Assembly: GCA_014208095.1 (NCBI GenBank)
Contig: JACHMT010000001.1
Coordinates: forward strand, 434,001 to 498,000
Source: Actinospineispora eucalypti
Lineage (GTDB): Bacteria > Actinomycetota > Actinomycetes > Mycobacteriales > Pseudonocardiaceae
Length of the DNA stretch: 64,000 nucleotides
Direction: 5' to 3'
A model generated the notes under the pieces. It did not search any database. It was not told the origin of the DNA and saw only the letters and a program-made list of their open reading frames with translations. Shown here piece by piece: positions 8,307 to 20,080 of the stretch. Both the position numbers and the translations under genes were made by a program. Every line of letters begins with the position of its first letter. The first letter of the stretch is position 1.

Positions 8307-9482
8307 CTAAAGCCCGCCGGTGAAGAGGAGGCGGTCGGCGGTGCCGCCGATCTCGCCGCCCTGGATCGCGTCCGGGGTGGCCTGCTGGACCATCCAGTTC
8401 TTGATCGCCGAAGCCTGGGCGTCGCCGAACCGCTGTTTGTACAGCGCGGCCACCCCGCCGGCGAACGGCGCCGACATGGACGTCCCGCTGAAGGATGCCG
8501 TGCCGCCCTGCGGGACCGGCGCCACGATGCCGCTGCCCGGCGCGTAGAGAGATACGCAGCCGCCGGTGCTGGATGTGCTGGCCCGCTGGTCGTCCACCGT
8601 GGAGTTGGCCACCACCAGCGCGTTGCGGGCCGAGCGCGGTGCCAGGTCGCACGAGTCGGCGCCGGTGTTGCCGGCCGAGGTGGCCACGAAGACGCCCGAG
8701 TCGACCAGGTGGTTCACCGCCTCGGTGAGCGTGTCCGAGGGGGCCTGGTCGTACCGCCAGGACAGCACCGCGACGGCCGGGTGCTGGGCGTAGTTGGCCA
8801 CCCAGTCCACCCCGGCGATCATGTTGGACAGCTGGCCGCCGCCGTCGCAGTCCAGGATCTTCACCGCGTGCAGGGTGGCCCGCTTGGCCACGCCGTAGAG
8901 CGCCCCGCCGGCGATCCCGGCGACCACCGTGCCGTGCCCGCCGCAGTCGCCGTCCGCCCCGCCGGCGAAGTTCTGGTTGAACACCGCGCGCCCGCCGAAG
9001 TCCGGGTGCTGGATGTCGATCCCGGTGTCCAGCACGTAGATGTGCACGCCCTCGCCGGTCGCCTCGGCGGTGAACGTGCCGTCCAGCGGGAGCTGCCGCT
9101 GGTCGATCCGGTCCAGTCCCCAGTTGGCCGGGTTGCCCTGGGTGGCCGCCGGGGCCGGCCGGAACGAGTCCTCGTAGGCCCTCGGCACCCGCCGGTCCGG
9201 CTCCACGGCGAGCACCCCGCGCCGGGTGCGCAGCCGGACGGCCTGGCTGTTGGTCATCGAGGCGGCGAACCCGGTGACCGCCCGGGAGTACCGCTTGGTC
9301 GGCGCCGCGCCCGCCTCGGCGGCCGCCCCGTCCACGCTCTCCCCGGTCGCCATGCGCACCACGTAGCCGGTGACCGCCTCGCTCTGCGCGGCGGCGGTCG
9401 GCGCGGGCAGCAGTAACAGCAGCACGCCGGCCATGGCCGATCCAGCGGCCACGAGCCGCGACCTGATCACGGAGAGCAACAT
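8307..9482 (-). CDS. Secreted subtilisin-like serine protease (S8)
   Basis: 391 residues. A signal peptide (about 1-32, ending PTAAAQS) is followed by an I9-type propeptide ([16 protein letters not shown]...) and a peptidase S8 domain. The triad is visible: Asp in [14 protein letters not shown], His in [12 protein letters not shown], Ser in [16 protein letters not shown]. The layout is that of the proteinase K/aqualysin branch. The domain ends close to the C-terminus with no extra binding domain. The product should be exported and self-activated. Confidence 0.92.
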   Translation of the reverse strand: MLLSVIRSRLVAAGSAMAGVLLLLLPAPTAAAQSEAVTGYVVRMATGESVDGAAAEAGAAPTKRYSRAVTGFAASMTNSQAVRLRTRRGVLAVEPDRRVPRAYEDSFRPAPAATQGNPANWGLDRIDQRQLPLDGTFTAEATGEGVHIYVLDTGIDIQHPDFGGRAVFNQNFAGGADGDCGGHGTVVAGIAGGALYGVAKRATLHAVKILDCDGGGQLSNMIAGVDWVANYAQHPAVAVLSWRYDQAPSDTLTEAVNHLVDSGVFVATSAGNTGADSCDLAPRSARNALVVANSTVDDQRASTSSTGGCVSLYAPGSGIVAPVPQGGTASFSGTSMSAPFAGGVAALYKQRFGDAQASAIKNWMVQQATPDAIQGGEIGGTADRLLFTGGL

Positions 9483-9575
9483 TAAGCAGGGAAGAGACGT
9501 GGATCAATGACACAAAGGGGGCGCGTCGCGTCACCCACGCGACGGGCTGAACTGACTCTCAGTTCCCGAACGTGA

Positions 9576-9956
9576 TCACTGGCAGTCGCCCGGATAGCGC
9601 ACGCACCAGGGCGTGATGCCCGGAAGCCGGTACCGGTTGTCGGCAACCAGCTGGTAGAGCCGCTCCTGCCAGCGCGCGGTGCGCCGGTAGAACGGCACCG
9701 GCCAGGCCGCGTCCAGCGCGACGGACAGCGCGTGCGCGATCGCCTCCGCGCCGCCGGCCCGGGTGCCGTCCGCGCCCCGCCAGCGCACCGAGGACGCGCA
9801 CTCCTCCGGGCTGGCGCCCACCCGCTCCGCCGCGCCCGCCCGCTGCAGCGGCACCGTCTCGATCTGGCGGTGCCGGTCCAGCAGGCGCAGCCAGCCCAGC
9901 GTCCGGGTGCAGAAACCGCAGTTACCGTCGAACACCAGCAACGGGGTCATCGGCAC
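9576..9956 (-). CDS. DCC-family thiol-disulfide oxidoreductase (DUF393)
   Basis: 126 residues. The N-terminus LLVFDGNCGFCTRTLGWLR carries the D-x-x-C-x-x-C signature of DCC proteins, a thioredoxin-like family often linked to membrane redox partners. It ends in the WCVRYPGDCQ segment. It lies 7 bp downstream of the ACT-GNAT gene on the same strand, so it is probably in that operon. Substrate unknown. Confidence 0.8.
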   Translation of the reverse strand: MPMTPLLVFDGNCGFCTRTLGWLRLLDRHRQIETVPLQRAGAAERVGASPEECASSVRWRGADGTRAGGAEAIAHALSVALDAAWPVPFYRRTARWQERLYQLVADNRYRLPGITPWCVRYPGDCQ

Positions 9957-9963
9957 AGTGTGC

Positions 9964-11034
9964 TCAGCGCGTGGATATCGCCGTCTCCCGGGGCTCCAGG
10001 TGCACGTGGATCTGCAGCAGGCCGTCCACCAGCTGCGCGGTGGGGCGCAGCCCGGAGCGGCGCAGCAGCCGGGTGATGCGCAGGTTGCCGGGGTGCGCGG
10101 AGGCGGTCATGGCGGTGTAGCCCAGCTCGGTGGCCAGTTCCACGGTCCGCCGGATGAGCGCGGTGCCGACGCCCCTGGCCTGCCAGGCGTCCTCCACCAG
10201 CACACCGAGCGCGCCCTGGGTCGGGTGGTCGCCGGTGTGGTCGGGGTCCACCGATGCGATCCCGACGGCGTGGCCGCCGTCCGTGGTGAGGGCCAGCAGC
10301 GCCATGCCAGCACCGTTGCGGCCGACCAGCAGGGCGGTCAGCTCGTCGGTGGACAGGGTCGGGCTGGGGTTGAGGAACCGGCCGCGCCGGGTGCTCGGCG
10401 TGCACCGGGCGTGCAGCGCGGCGACCAGCGGCGCGTCCGCCGGTCCGGCCACCCGCAGCTCCACCTCGGAACCGTTGCCGAGCAGCACCAGGCCCAGGTT
10501 GTTGGCCCCCTGCTCGGGGTCCGGGTGCCCGGTGGCGGCGACGGCGGCCTGTTCGGCCAGCTCCGCGAGCACGGCGGCCCGGGAGAGCTCGGTCGCGGTG
10601 AACGGCCAGGCGCGGCGCAGCCACACCTCGCGGCCCAGCACGCGCATCTCGTGGGTGTACTCCTCACCACCGGCCGAGTCGGCCAGGCGGGCGTGCAGCA
10701 GGCTGGCCAGGGCCCGCGGCGCGGCGTCCGGGTCTCCGGTCACCCGGCGGGCCACCGCGAGCGCGGTGGTGACCGGATCGCGCAGCTCACCGGCGTCGGC
10801 GGCCCGCGCCAACGTGCAGCCCATGCCGGCGGCGCGGATGCGTTCGGGCAGGTCGGCGGCGGCGGCCGCGGTGGCGTCCACCAGCAGCTCGTCGGTGACC
10901 TCGCCGTCCGGGCCGCGTTCGCCGAGCACGGTCAACGACACGATGTTGCAGCCGGCCCGGCCCACGGCAGCCGCCAGTTCGGCCAGCTGCCCGGGTCGGT
11001 CGGCCACCTGCACGTGCACCCGCCAGAGCCCCAC
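9964..11034 (-). CDS. ACT domain - GNAT acetyltransferase fusion
   Basis: 356 residues from a GTG preceded by a good ribosome site (gaggagg); a longer start at 11070 lacks one. Residues about 1-75 form an ACT domain (VGLWRVHVQVADRPGQLAELAAAVGRAGCNIVSL), a small-molecule sensor usually binding amino acids. Residues about 195-350 form a GNAT domain with the acetyl-CoA loop LVEDAWQARGVGTALIRRTVELA. Together they suggest an acetyltransferase whose activity is tuned by an amino acid. The acceptor (protein lysine or metabolite) is unknown. Confidence 0.78.
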   Translation of the reverse strand: MGLWRVHVQVADRPGQLAELAAAVGRAGCNIVSLTVLGERGPDGEVTDELLVDATAAAAADLPERIRAAGMGCTLARAADAGELRDPVTTALAVARRVTGDPDAAPRALASLLHARLADSAGGEEYTHEMRVLGREVWLRRAWPFTATELSRAAVLAELAEQAAVAATGHPDPEQGANNLGLVLLGNGSEVELRVAGPADAPLVAALHARCTPSTRRGRFLNPSPTLSTDELTALLVGRNGAGMALLALTTDGGHAVGIASVDPDHTGDHPTQGALGVLVEDAWQARGVGTALIRRTVELATELGYTAMTASAHPGNLRITRLLRRSGLRPTAQLVDGLLQIHVHLEPRETAISTR

Positions 11035-11123
11035 GATCAGCCTCCTCGCCCTACGACCATAGGCCACCATGTACTGCCCGTGTTTCGGTTGCGAAAACGC
11101 GCGACTACGGGAAGCTGATGGTT

Positions 11124-11543
11124 ATGGATGTGAAATACACCGCAAGTGCCGTTTCCTCCGGAGGTGGCCGCGACGGCGCGGTCCGCTCCGACGACGGCTT
11201 CATCGACCTTCCGCTCAAGATGCCGCCCGCCCTGGGCGGCCCGGGTGGCGCGACGAACCCCGAGCAGCTGTTCGCCGCCGCCTACGCGGCCTGCTTCCAC
11301 GGCGCGCTGCGCCTGGTCGCGGGCAAGGAGAAGGTGAAGATCCCGGACGGCGCCACGGTCGGCGCGGATGTCGGGATCGGCCCGGACGACACCAGCTTCG
11401 GCCTGGTCGCCACCATCACCGCCACGCTGCCCGGCCTGGACCAGGCGGCGGCGGACGACCTGGTCACCAAGGCGCACCAGGTCTGCCCCTACTCCAAAGC
11501 CACCCGAGGCAACATCGAAGTAACCCTGATCGCCAAAACCTGA
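11124..11543 (+). CDS. Organic hydroperoxide resistance protein (Ohr/OsmC)
   Basis: 139 residues. It has the Ohr layout: an N-terminal strand (MDVKYTASAVSSGGGRDG), the first reactive Cys in NPEQLFAAAYAACFHGAL and the second in HQVCPYSKATRGNIEV. The enzyme reduces organic peroxides with lipoyl or thiol donors. ATG 11124 is 9 bp after gggaag; an alternative ATG at 11118 is too close to it. No OhrR regulator is adjacent. A 22-bp repeat pair lies just downstream. Confidence 0.9.
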   Translation: MDVKYTASAVSSGGGRDGAVRSDDGFIDLPLKMPPALGGPGGATNPEQLFAAAYAACFHGALRLVAGKEKVKIPDGATVGADVGIGPDDTSFGLVATITATLPGLDQAAADDLVTKAHQVCPYSKATRGNIEVTLIAKT

Positions 11544-11559
11544 CCCACCCCACCCCGCC

Positions 11560-13860
<2,301 letters not shown>

Positions 13861-13868
<8 letters not shown>

Positions 13869-15555
13869 CGGTGCGCAGCACCGCCATCATCGCCATGTCC
13901 TCATGCTCCAAGTTGTGGCAGTGGAACACATACCTCCCGGAGTAGTCGGCGAACCGCACGGCCAGCTCCAGCCGTTCGCCCGGCCGCAGGTCCACGGTGT
14001 CCTTCCACCCGGCATCCGTGGACAGCGGGCGGCGCCCGCCCCGGGACAGCACCTGGAACGGGTCCAGGTGGACGTGCAAGGGGTGGTGCAGGTCGGAGGT
14101 GACCAGCCAGCGCTCCACCTCGCCGAGCCTCGCCGTGGCGTCGTCCCGGGAGGGGTCGAAAGGGCGGTCGTTGATGGTCCAGCTGGAGTGCGGGTCGGTC
14201 CGGCGGTTCTGGCCCCGGGTCACCCGCCACTTCCGGGTCGGCGCGCCGGCCGGCGGGCGCAGCGGCTCGACCGTGCCCAACCGGTCCGGGACGGGCGGGT
14301 TCGGCCCGGTCGCCGCCGAGGTGATCCGGAACCGCATCACCTCGGCCATCCGACCCTCGCCCAGCCGGTTGACCATGGTCACCTCACTGCCCACCGGGTA
14401 GCCGCCGAAGTCCACCACCACGTCGAACCGTTCGCCCGGCACGATGTCGATCTCCCGGTGGCCGACCGGCGCGGCCAGCAGGCCGCCGTCCGAACCCACC
14501 TGCAGGAACTCCCCGCCGGGTTGCCAGGCCAGCCGGTAGCGCCGCGCGTTGGCGGCGTTGAGCAGGCGTAGCCGGTAGCGGGCCGCATCCACCTCGACCA
14601 CCGGCCACGGCGCGCCGTTGACCAGCTGTACGTCCCCGAGCACGCCGTCCAACCAGTGCCGCTCCACCCCGGGCAGCTGGCGCAGCGAGGGATCCACCGA
14701 CGGGTAGAGCAGCCGCCCGCGCGCGTCGAACGAGCGGTCACACAGCATCAGCGGCAGCTCGCGCCGGCCGGCCGGCAGCCGCAGGGCGTCCTCCTCGGCG
14801 TCCCGGACCAGGTGGAACCCGGCCAGCCCGCGCCACACCTGCGGGCCGGTGAAGTCCATGCGGTGGTCGTGGTACCAGAGCGTGGCCGCGCGCTGGCGCA
14901 TCGGGTAGACGTGCTCGCGGGTGCCCACCACGGCATTGCCCGGCATGCCGTGCCGGAGCCAGCTCATCGGCTCGGTGGCGGCCGGCAGCAGCAGGTCCAG
15001 CGGCCAGCCGTCGTGCTCGGCCGGGGTGTGGCCGCCGTGCAGGTGGGTGACCGTGGGTACGGGCAGCTCGTTGTGGTGCACGATCGTCACCGGTTCGTCG
15101 CGGCGGGTCTCGATGGTCGGCCCGGGGAAGATCCCGTCGTACCCGAAGACCGGGGTGTCCAGCCCGGGCAGGATGCGCGCCCGCCCGACCCGTTGGGCGA
15201 TCTCGATCCGACCGTCCACCGGGCGGCGCACCGGCGGGATCGGCAGCGGAGCCACGAACGCCGCCGGCAACGGGAGCTCGCTGGGCAGCACCTCGCCGTC
15301 CTCCCGCGACCGCCCGCCGGAGTCGCGGGAGGCGCCGTCCTTGTCGGAGGCGCCGTCCTCGTCGGAGCCGCCGGTACCGCGCGGCGCGTCGGCCGGGGCG
15401 GACCCGCCCCCATTGCCGGGTCCGCCCCCGCCGCCGGTGGCGTCCGATCCGCAACCCGCCAGCCCGGCCGTGACCGCCGCCGCTCCGATCGAGCCGGCCA
15501 CTCCGACCACTCCGACCGCGCCGGCCAGAAAGCTTCGCCTGCCGAATTCGTTCAC
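13861..15555 (-). CDS. Tat-exported multicopper oxidase
   Basis: 564 residues from GTG. The N-terminus has a twin-arginine motif (GRRSFLAG) and a hydrophobic stretch ending LAGC, so export by Tat and possibly lipid anchoring. Residues about 37-85 are a Gly/Ser/Asp-rich linker. Copper ligands are visible: THLHGGHTP, WYHDHRMDF, HPLHVHLDPFQVL and HCHNLEHEDMAMM. This spacing fits the CotA/bilirubin-oxidase/CueO-like three-domain class, which oxidises metals or phenolics and reduces O2 to water. It is divergent from a PadR regulator across a 58-bp gap holding two dyads. Confidence 0.9.
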
Positions 15556-15571
15556 CCGGCCAGGCTATACA

Positions 15572-15611
15572 TAGACAGTCTACGCATCAAACAAATCAGT
15601 AGACTCTCTAC
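15572..15611. promoter_or_regulatory. Twin PadR operator dyads
   Basis: TAGAC-A-GTCTA at 15572-15582 and GTAGA-CTC-TCTAC at 15599-15611, both perfect dyads. Each is followed by CGCAT(C/G)AAA. They lie between the divergent multicopper oxidase and padR, and the second ends 2 bp before the padR ATG. This suggests autoregulation and control of both genes. The absence of a ribosome site before padR hints at a leaderless mRNA. Confidence 0.6.
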
Positions 15612-15613
15612 GC

Positions 15614-16060
15614 ATGAAACCGGATGGCGTGCGCGGGCACCTGGACGCGCTGATCCTGGCCGTGCTGGAAGACGGGCCGCGGCACGGTTACGCGGTGATC
15701 GAGGCGTTGCAGGCGCGCAGCGGCGGGGCGCTGGACCTGCCCACCGGCACGGTCTACCCGGCGCTGCGCCGGTTGGAGCGGTCCCGCTGGATCGACGGCT
15801 CGTGGAGCACGGTCGGAGGTCGCAAGCGCCGCACCTACCAGCTCACCGAGGCCGGCCGGCGCGCCCTGCACGGCCGCCGCACCGAGTGGCGGGAGTTCCG
15901 GCAGGTGATCGAGAACGTGCTCGGCGCGGGCGTGCGCTCATCGGGCGAGCGCGGACCGGGCGCGGGCGGCGCGGGTGAGCGCTCATCGGGCGAGCGCGGA
16001 CCGGGTGCGGGCGGCGCGGGTGAGGCTGGACCGGGTGCGGCATGGCCGGCGACCCAATGA
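15614..16060 (+). CDS. PadR-family transcriptional regulator
   Basis: 148 residues. The winged helix (about 1-85) shows LDALILAVLEDGPRHGYAVIEAL, TGTVYPALRRLERSRWI and the wing GRKRRTYQLTEAGRRAL. The tail carries two exact copies of a 15-residue unit (SSGERGPGAGGAGE plus R) from a 45-bp DNA duplication at about 15934-16023, unusual for PadR. The stop overlaps the membrane-protein start (ATGA). It probably represses its own operon and the divergent copper oxidase. Confidence 0.87.
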   Translation: MKPDGVRGHLDALILAVLEDGPRHGYAVIEALQARSGGALDLPTGTVYPALRRLERSRWIDGSWSTVGGRKRRTYQLTEAGRRALHGRRTEWREFRQVIENVLGAGVRSSGERGPGAGGAGERSSGERGPGAGGAGEAGPGAAWPATQ

Positions 16061-16788
16061 ACCCGCCGGACCGCCCCGGTGTCGCATATTTCCACGCAGA
16101 GCCAAATGACCCGGTGGACACACTGTTGCGCCGGCTGGACGCGCGCCTGTACGGACCCCGTCGGGCCCGGCGTGAGCTGCTCGCCGAGGTGGCTGACGGG
16201 CTCGCCGACGCCGAGCGCCGCTACGCCGAGGCCGGCTACGGCACCGAGGCGGCCCGGCGCGCGGCGGCCGAGGAGTTCGGCGACCCGGACACACTGGTCC
16301 CGGTCTACCAGGCCGAACTGACCGCCAGTCAGGGCCGGCGCACCGCGCTGCTGCTGTTGTTCGGCCTCCCGGTGGCCAGCCGGTTGTGGGGGCTGCTCTG
16401 GTCGGTGGTGCCCCGGCAGGCCCCGCCGACCCCGGCGGAGGTGGCCTGGCTCTACCCGATGTACCAGGCGGCCACGCTGGTCAGTGTGATGGGCGCGGTG
16501 CTCGGCCTGGCGCTGCTGGTGCGCGGCGCGCGGCGCGGCCGCTCACCCGGCGCGGTGGTCGTGCTGCTCGGCGTGGCCGGCGCACTGGCCGTCGCACTGA
16601 ACCTGACCGCGAGCGTCTCGCACGCGATCGTGGCCCGGTCCCCGGCCGAGGTGATCGAGAACTCTCCGCTGGCCGTGGTGATCTACGTGGTCACCGTGCT
16701 CGCCATGGCCCTGGTCGCGACCGCGGCCTGGCGGTCGATTGCCCTCGCGCGGCGCGCGAGGACCCGTGAGTGGCGAGTATGGCTATAG
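16057..16788 (+). CDS. PadR-coupled four-helix membrane protein
   Basis: 243 residues from ATG 16057, coupled to padR by a 4-bp overlap (ATG 16042 is a less likely start). A cytoplasmic segment (about 18-90; VDTLLRRLDARLYGPRRARRELLAEV) resembles the small permease-prefix domain that goes with PadR regulators. About four hydrophobic helices follow (LLLLFGLPVASRLWGLLW, AATLVSVMGAVLGLALLV, AVVVLLGVAGALAVALNL, VIYVVTVLAMALVATAAW). Such proteins are usually the regulator's target, perhaps an envelope-stress module. Codons 8-16 lie in an exact 26-bp repeat. Confidence 0.72.
   Translation: MNPPDRPGVAYFHAEPNDPVDTLLRRLDARLYGPRRARRELLAEVADGLADAERRYAEAGYGTEAARRAAAEEFGDPDTLVPVYQAELTASQGRRTALLLLFGLPVASRLWGLLWSVVPRQAPPTPAEVAWLYPMYQAATLVSVMGAVLGLALLVRGARRGRSPGAVVVLLGVAGALAVALNLTASVSHAIVARSPAEVIENSPLAVVIYVVTVLAMALVATAAWRSIALARRARTREWRVWL
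16077..16102. repeat. 26-bp sequence duplicated at 59067-59092
   Basis: CGGTGTCGCATATTTCCACG plus CAGAGC occurs here inside the membrane-protein gene, and again, identical over all 26 bases, at 59067-59092 downstream of holB. The flanks are unrelated. Confidence 0.6.
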
Positions 16789-16808
16789 CCACACTCGCCA
16801 CTCACGGG
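16763..16808. terminator. Bidirectional terminator, GTGAGTG palindrome
   Basis: The 16-bp arms (CCCGTGAGTGGCGAGT at 16763-16778, pairing with 16793-16808) are perfect, with an inner GGCTATAGCC dyad. It lies between convergent genes, and the peptidase stop is inside the right arm. It is a family member with 13821-13868. Confidence 0.85.
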
Positions 16809-18658
16809 GCTTTGCGCAGCGCACGCTGCGCAAAGCCAATCTCCGCCGCCGTGTGCCTGATCGCCTCGGCCACCACCAGCGACCCGTGCCCGGCATCGAA
16901 CCGAAGCACCTGGTAGTCGGCCCCCCGTGAAGCCAGCGCGTCCAGGTAGTTGTCCACCTGCCGGATCGGGCAGCGCGGGTCGTTCTCCCCGGCCAGCACC
17001 AGCAGCGGCGCGCGCACGTTGTCCACGTAGCTGAGCGGCGACGCGAGCCGGTACAGCTCCGGCAGCTCGTCCGGCGAGCCGCCGAACAGTGCGCGGTCGA
17101 ACGCGCGCAACTGCTCCATCTCGTCCGCGTACGCGGTCAGGTAGTCGGCCACCGGCACCCCGGCCACGCCGGCCGCCCACACCTCCGGCTGGGTGCCCAG
17201 GGCCAGCAGGGTCAGGTAGCCGCCCCAGGACCAGCCGTTCACCACGCAGCGCGCCGGGTCCACCAGCCCGGACGCGACGCACCACGCGTGCACGGCGGCC
17301 ACGTCGGCCAGTTCGGTGTGGCCGGGTTTGCCCTCGATGGCGTCCCGCCAGGCCGAGCCGTAGCCGGTGGAACCCCGGTAGTTGACCTCAACCACCACGA
17401 ACCCGGCGTCCACCCAGGCCGCGCGCACGGCGGAGAACCGGTCCTCGTCGGCCGCGTGCGGCCCGCCGTGCAGCACGAACACCGCCGGGTGGGGTTTCTC
17501 CCCGCTCGGGGAGGCGATCAGTGCGTGGATCCGCCCGCCCGGCCCGTCCACCCAGACGTCCTCCACGGGCACCGAGTCCGGCGCGCGTTCCCCCGGCGGG
17601 CGCAGCAGCTCGGCGTCCACTCCGGCCACCGAGAGCGCGCGCACCGACGGCGGGTGCGCCGCCGACGAGCAGCCGTACTCCACGGTCCCGTCCGGCCGCA
17701 CGCTGGCCGCGCCGACGCAGCCGGGCGCGGTCGGCAGCGCCGTCAACGAGCCGGTGTCCAGGTCGTAGCGGTGCAGGGTGGTTCGCGCCGCGTGGGTGTG
17801 CGCGACCAGCAGCGCCCGCCCGTCCGGGTAGAACCCGCCGGCCAGGTCGCCGGGCAGGTCGATGTCCAGCTGGTGCTGCTCGCCGGTGGCCAGGTCCCAG
17901 ATGAGCAGCTCGTCGCGGCCCCGGCGCTCGTGCCCGACCAGCAGCCGGCTGTCCCCTTCCCGCTCGGGGAACTCCAGCGGCACCAGCCCGCGTCCCGGCC
18001 CGTCGGCCAGTTCGGCGAGCACCTCGGTCCCGGACGGCGTGATCCGCAGCGCGCGCAGCGCGGGGTGCCGGGAGTCACCGTGCTCGGAGTGGGAGATGGC
18101 CAGCAGCGTCTCGTCGTGGGACAGCGCGCCGACGCCGGCGTCCTCGGCGTGCTCGTACACCAGCTCGGCCGGGCCGCCGGCCCGGCTCAGCCAGATCCTG
18201 GTGCCGTCGTCGGTGGCGGTGCCCAGCGCGACCACCCGCGAGCCGATCGCCAGCCCGGCGGAGTAGCCGTCCAGCGCGTCGGGCTCGGCGCCCTCGGGGA
18301 GCGTGACGGCGGGTTGCGCGGCGCCGTCGGCGTCGAACGGCTCGCTCACCCAGCGGCCGAACTCGTCGCCGTCGGTGTCCGCGAACCACCACAGCCGTGC
18401 GCCGTCCGGGCTGATCGTGGCGCTGTGCGTGCCGTTGGGCCGGTCGGTGACCTGCCGGTGCACCCCGGACTCCCGGTCCCAGGCGTAAATCTCCCAGGTG
18501 CCGCTCACGTTCGACTGGTAGACGCAGCGCTGGGGCGCCTCGAGTGCCCACTCCGGCAGCGACATCCGAGGGGCGAGGAACCGCGCCCGCCAGCGCCGCT
18601 CGGCGGCCGGGTCGTCGAACAGCGTTTGCGGCACGCGGGCCGGGGGGTGGGCGGTCAC
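16802..18658 (-). CDS. S9 prolyl-oligopeptidase-family peptidase
   Basis: 618 residues from GTG 18658 (a longer ATG start at 18700 adds an unlikely leader). The first ~370 residues are a WD40-like propeller (ATISPDGARLWWFADTDG and similar). The last ~250 are an alpha/beta hydrolase with Ser in NGWSWGGYLTLLALG, Asp in LVLAGENDPRCP and His in DAGHGSLV. There is no signal peptide, so it acts in the cytoplasm on short peptides (acylaminoacyl- or dipeptidyl-peptidase type). Confidence 0.88.
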   Translation of the reverse strand: MTAHPPARVPQTLFDDPAAERRWRARFLAPRMSLPEWALEAPQRCVYQSNVSGTWEIYAWDRESGVHRQVTDRPNGTHSATISPDGARLWWFADTDGDEFGRWVSEPFDADGAAQPAVTLPEGAEPDALDGYSAGLAIGSRVVALGTATDDGTRIWLSRAGGPAELVYEHAEDAGVGALSHDETLLAISHSEHGDSRHPALRALRITPSGTEVLAELADGPGRGLVPLEFPEREGDSRLLVGHERRGRDELLIWDLATGEQHQLDIDLPGDLAGGFYPDGRALLVAHTHAARTTLHRYDLDTGSLTALPTAPGCVGAASVRPDGTVEYGCSSAAHPPSVRALSVAGVDAELLRPPGERAPDSVPVEDVWVDGPGGRIHALIASPSGEKPHPAVFVLHGGPHAADEDRFSAVRAAWVDAGFVVVEVNYRGSTGYGSAWRDAIEGKPGHTELADVAAVHAWCVASGLVDPARCVVNGWSWGGYLTLLALGTQPEVWAAGVAGVPVADYLTAYADEMEQLRAFDRALFGGSPDELPELYRLASPLSYVDNVRAPLLVLAGENDPRCPIRQVDNYLDALASRGADYQVLRFDAGHGSLVVAEAIRHTAAEIGFAQRALRKAP

Positions 18659-18745
18659 GGCACGATCCTGCCAAAGCGGTGGGGGGCTGCGACAAATCAA
18701 CGCGCCAGTCTCGCTGTTGCGCTATAACTGAGTTACATTGATCTC

Positions 18746-20071
18746 ATGACGGAACCGCCCAGGCGCGCCGCCGCGCGGACGGCAAAGCTCTCCTCGATCC
18801 CCGTTGGTTTCGCCGGTCGCACCGCGGCCGGATGGGCTCGCCGGATCGCCGGGGCGGACCGGGCCGAGGTCGCCGCCGACCTGGCGATGCGCAACGCCGA
18901 CCAGCTGTTCGCCGTGTTGGGCGAGCTCAAGGGCGGGGCCATGAAGCTGGGCCAGGCGCTGTCGGTCTACGAGGCGGCCATCCCGGTGGAGCTGGCCGAG
19001 CCGTACCAGGAGGCGCTGACCAAGCTGCAGGCCAACGCCCCGGCGATGCCCAAGAAGGACGTGCACCGGCAGCTGGCCGAACAGCTGGGTTCCCGCTGGC
19101 CCGAGCGGTTCGCCGAGTTCGACGCGGACGACGCGCGCGCGGCCAGCATCGGCCAGGTGCACAAGGCGATCTGGCACGACGGCCGCGAGGTGGCGGTCAA
19201 GGTGCAGTACCCGGGCGCGGACCAGGCGCTGCTCTCGGACCTGCGCCAGCTGCGCCGGTTCTCCCGGATGATCCAGCTGATGGTGCCGGGCGCGGACGTG
19301 CGCGCGCTGCTGGACGAGCTGACCGACCGGATGGCCGAGGAGCTGGACTACCGGCTGGAGGCGGATCACCAGCGCGCGTTCGGCAAGGCATTCGCCGGGG
19401 ATGAGAAGGTGTGCGTCCCCCGGGTGGTGGCCTCCGCGCCGAAGGTGCTGGTCACCGAATGGATCGAGGGCACCTCGCTGTCCGTGTACGCGCACAACCC
19501 GGTGCGCGACGCTCAGGAGCAGCAGTTGCGCGACTGGCTGGGCTACACCGTGCAGGAGCTGATGTTCTCCTCGCCGACCCGGGTGGGCCTGCTGCACGCC
19601 GACCCCCACCACGGCAACTACCGGATCCTGCCGGACGGGCGGCTGGGCGTGCTGGACTTCGGCGCCTGCGCTCCCTACCCGGACGGCATTCCCCGCCCGC
19701 TGGGCCGGATCATCCGGTTCGCCGCCGACGAGCGCGGCGAGGAGATGCTCGAGCTGCTCATCCGGGAGGGCTTCGTCGGCCGCGAGGACAAGGTCACCGC
19801 CGAGGACGTGCTGCACTACATCGGCGCGCTGGGCGGCCCGGTGCGCACCGAGAAGTTCCGCTACCACCGCGACTTCATGCAGAACGAGGGCGGCCGGCTG
19901 CTCAACCTGGGCGGCCGCGACTTCCGCACCGGCCGCTCGATGAGCCTGCCGCCGCAGTACCTGATGGCGATCCGGGTGGTCGGTGGCTGGATGGCCATCT
20001 GCTCGCAAATCGACTGCACCGTCGCCTCGCGCGAGATCGTAGAACGCTGGCTCCCCGGCTTCGCCGACTAA
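18746..20071 (+). CDS. ABC1/UbiB-family atypical kinase
   Basis: 441 residues. It shows the family hallmarks KGGAMKLGQALS (KxGQ helix), ASIGQVHKAIWHDGREVAVKVQYPG (modified A-rich loop and catalytic Lys), LLHADPHHGNY and GVLDFGA (metal ligands). These proteins support ubiquinone or isoprenoid lipid metabolism in other organisms; in actinomycetes the substrate is unclear. No membrane helix is obvious. TAACT-G-AGTTA at 18725-18735, upstream of the ATG, may be a regulatory dyad. It is convergent with a TetR gene across a repeat cluster. Confidence 0.85.
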   Translation: MTEPPRRAAARTAKLSSIPVGFAGRTAAGWARRIAGADRAEVAADLAMRNADQLFAVLGELKGGAMKLGQALSVYEAAIPVELAEPYQEALTKLQANAPAMPKKDVHRQLAEQLGSRWPERFAEFDADDARAASIGQVHKAIWHDGREVAVKVQYPGADQALLSDLRQLRRFSRMIQLMVPGADVRALLDELTDRMAEELDYRLEADHQRAFGKAFAGDEKVCVPRVVASAPKVLVTEWIEGTSLSVYAHNPVRDAQEQQLRDWLGYTVQELMFSSPTRVGLLHADPHHGNYRILPDGRLGVLDFGACAPYPDGIPRPLGRIIRFAADERGEEMLELLIREGFVGREDKVTAEDVLHYIGALGGPVRTEKFRYHRDFMQNEGGRLLNLGGRDFRTGRSMSLPPQYLMAIRVVGGWMAICSQIDCTVASREIVERWLPGFAD

Positions 20072-20080
20072 CAACCCCCC

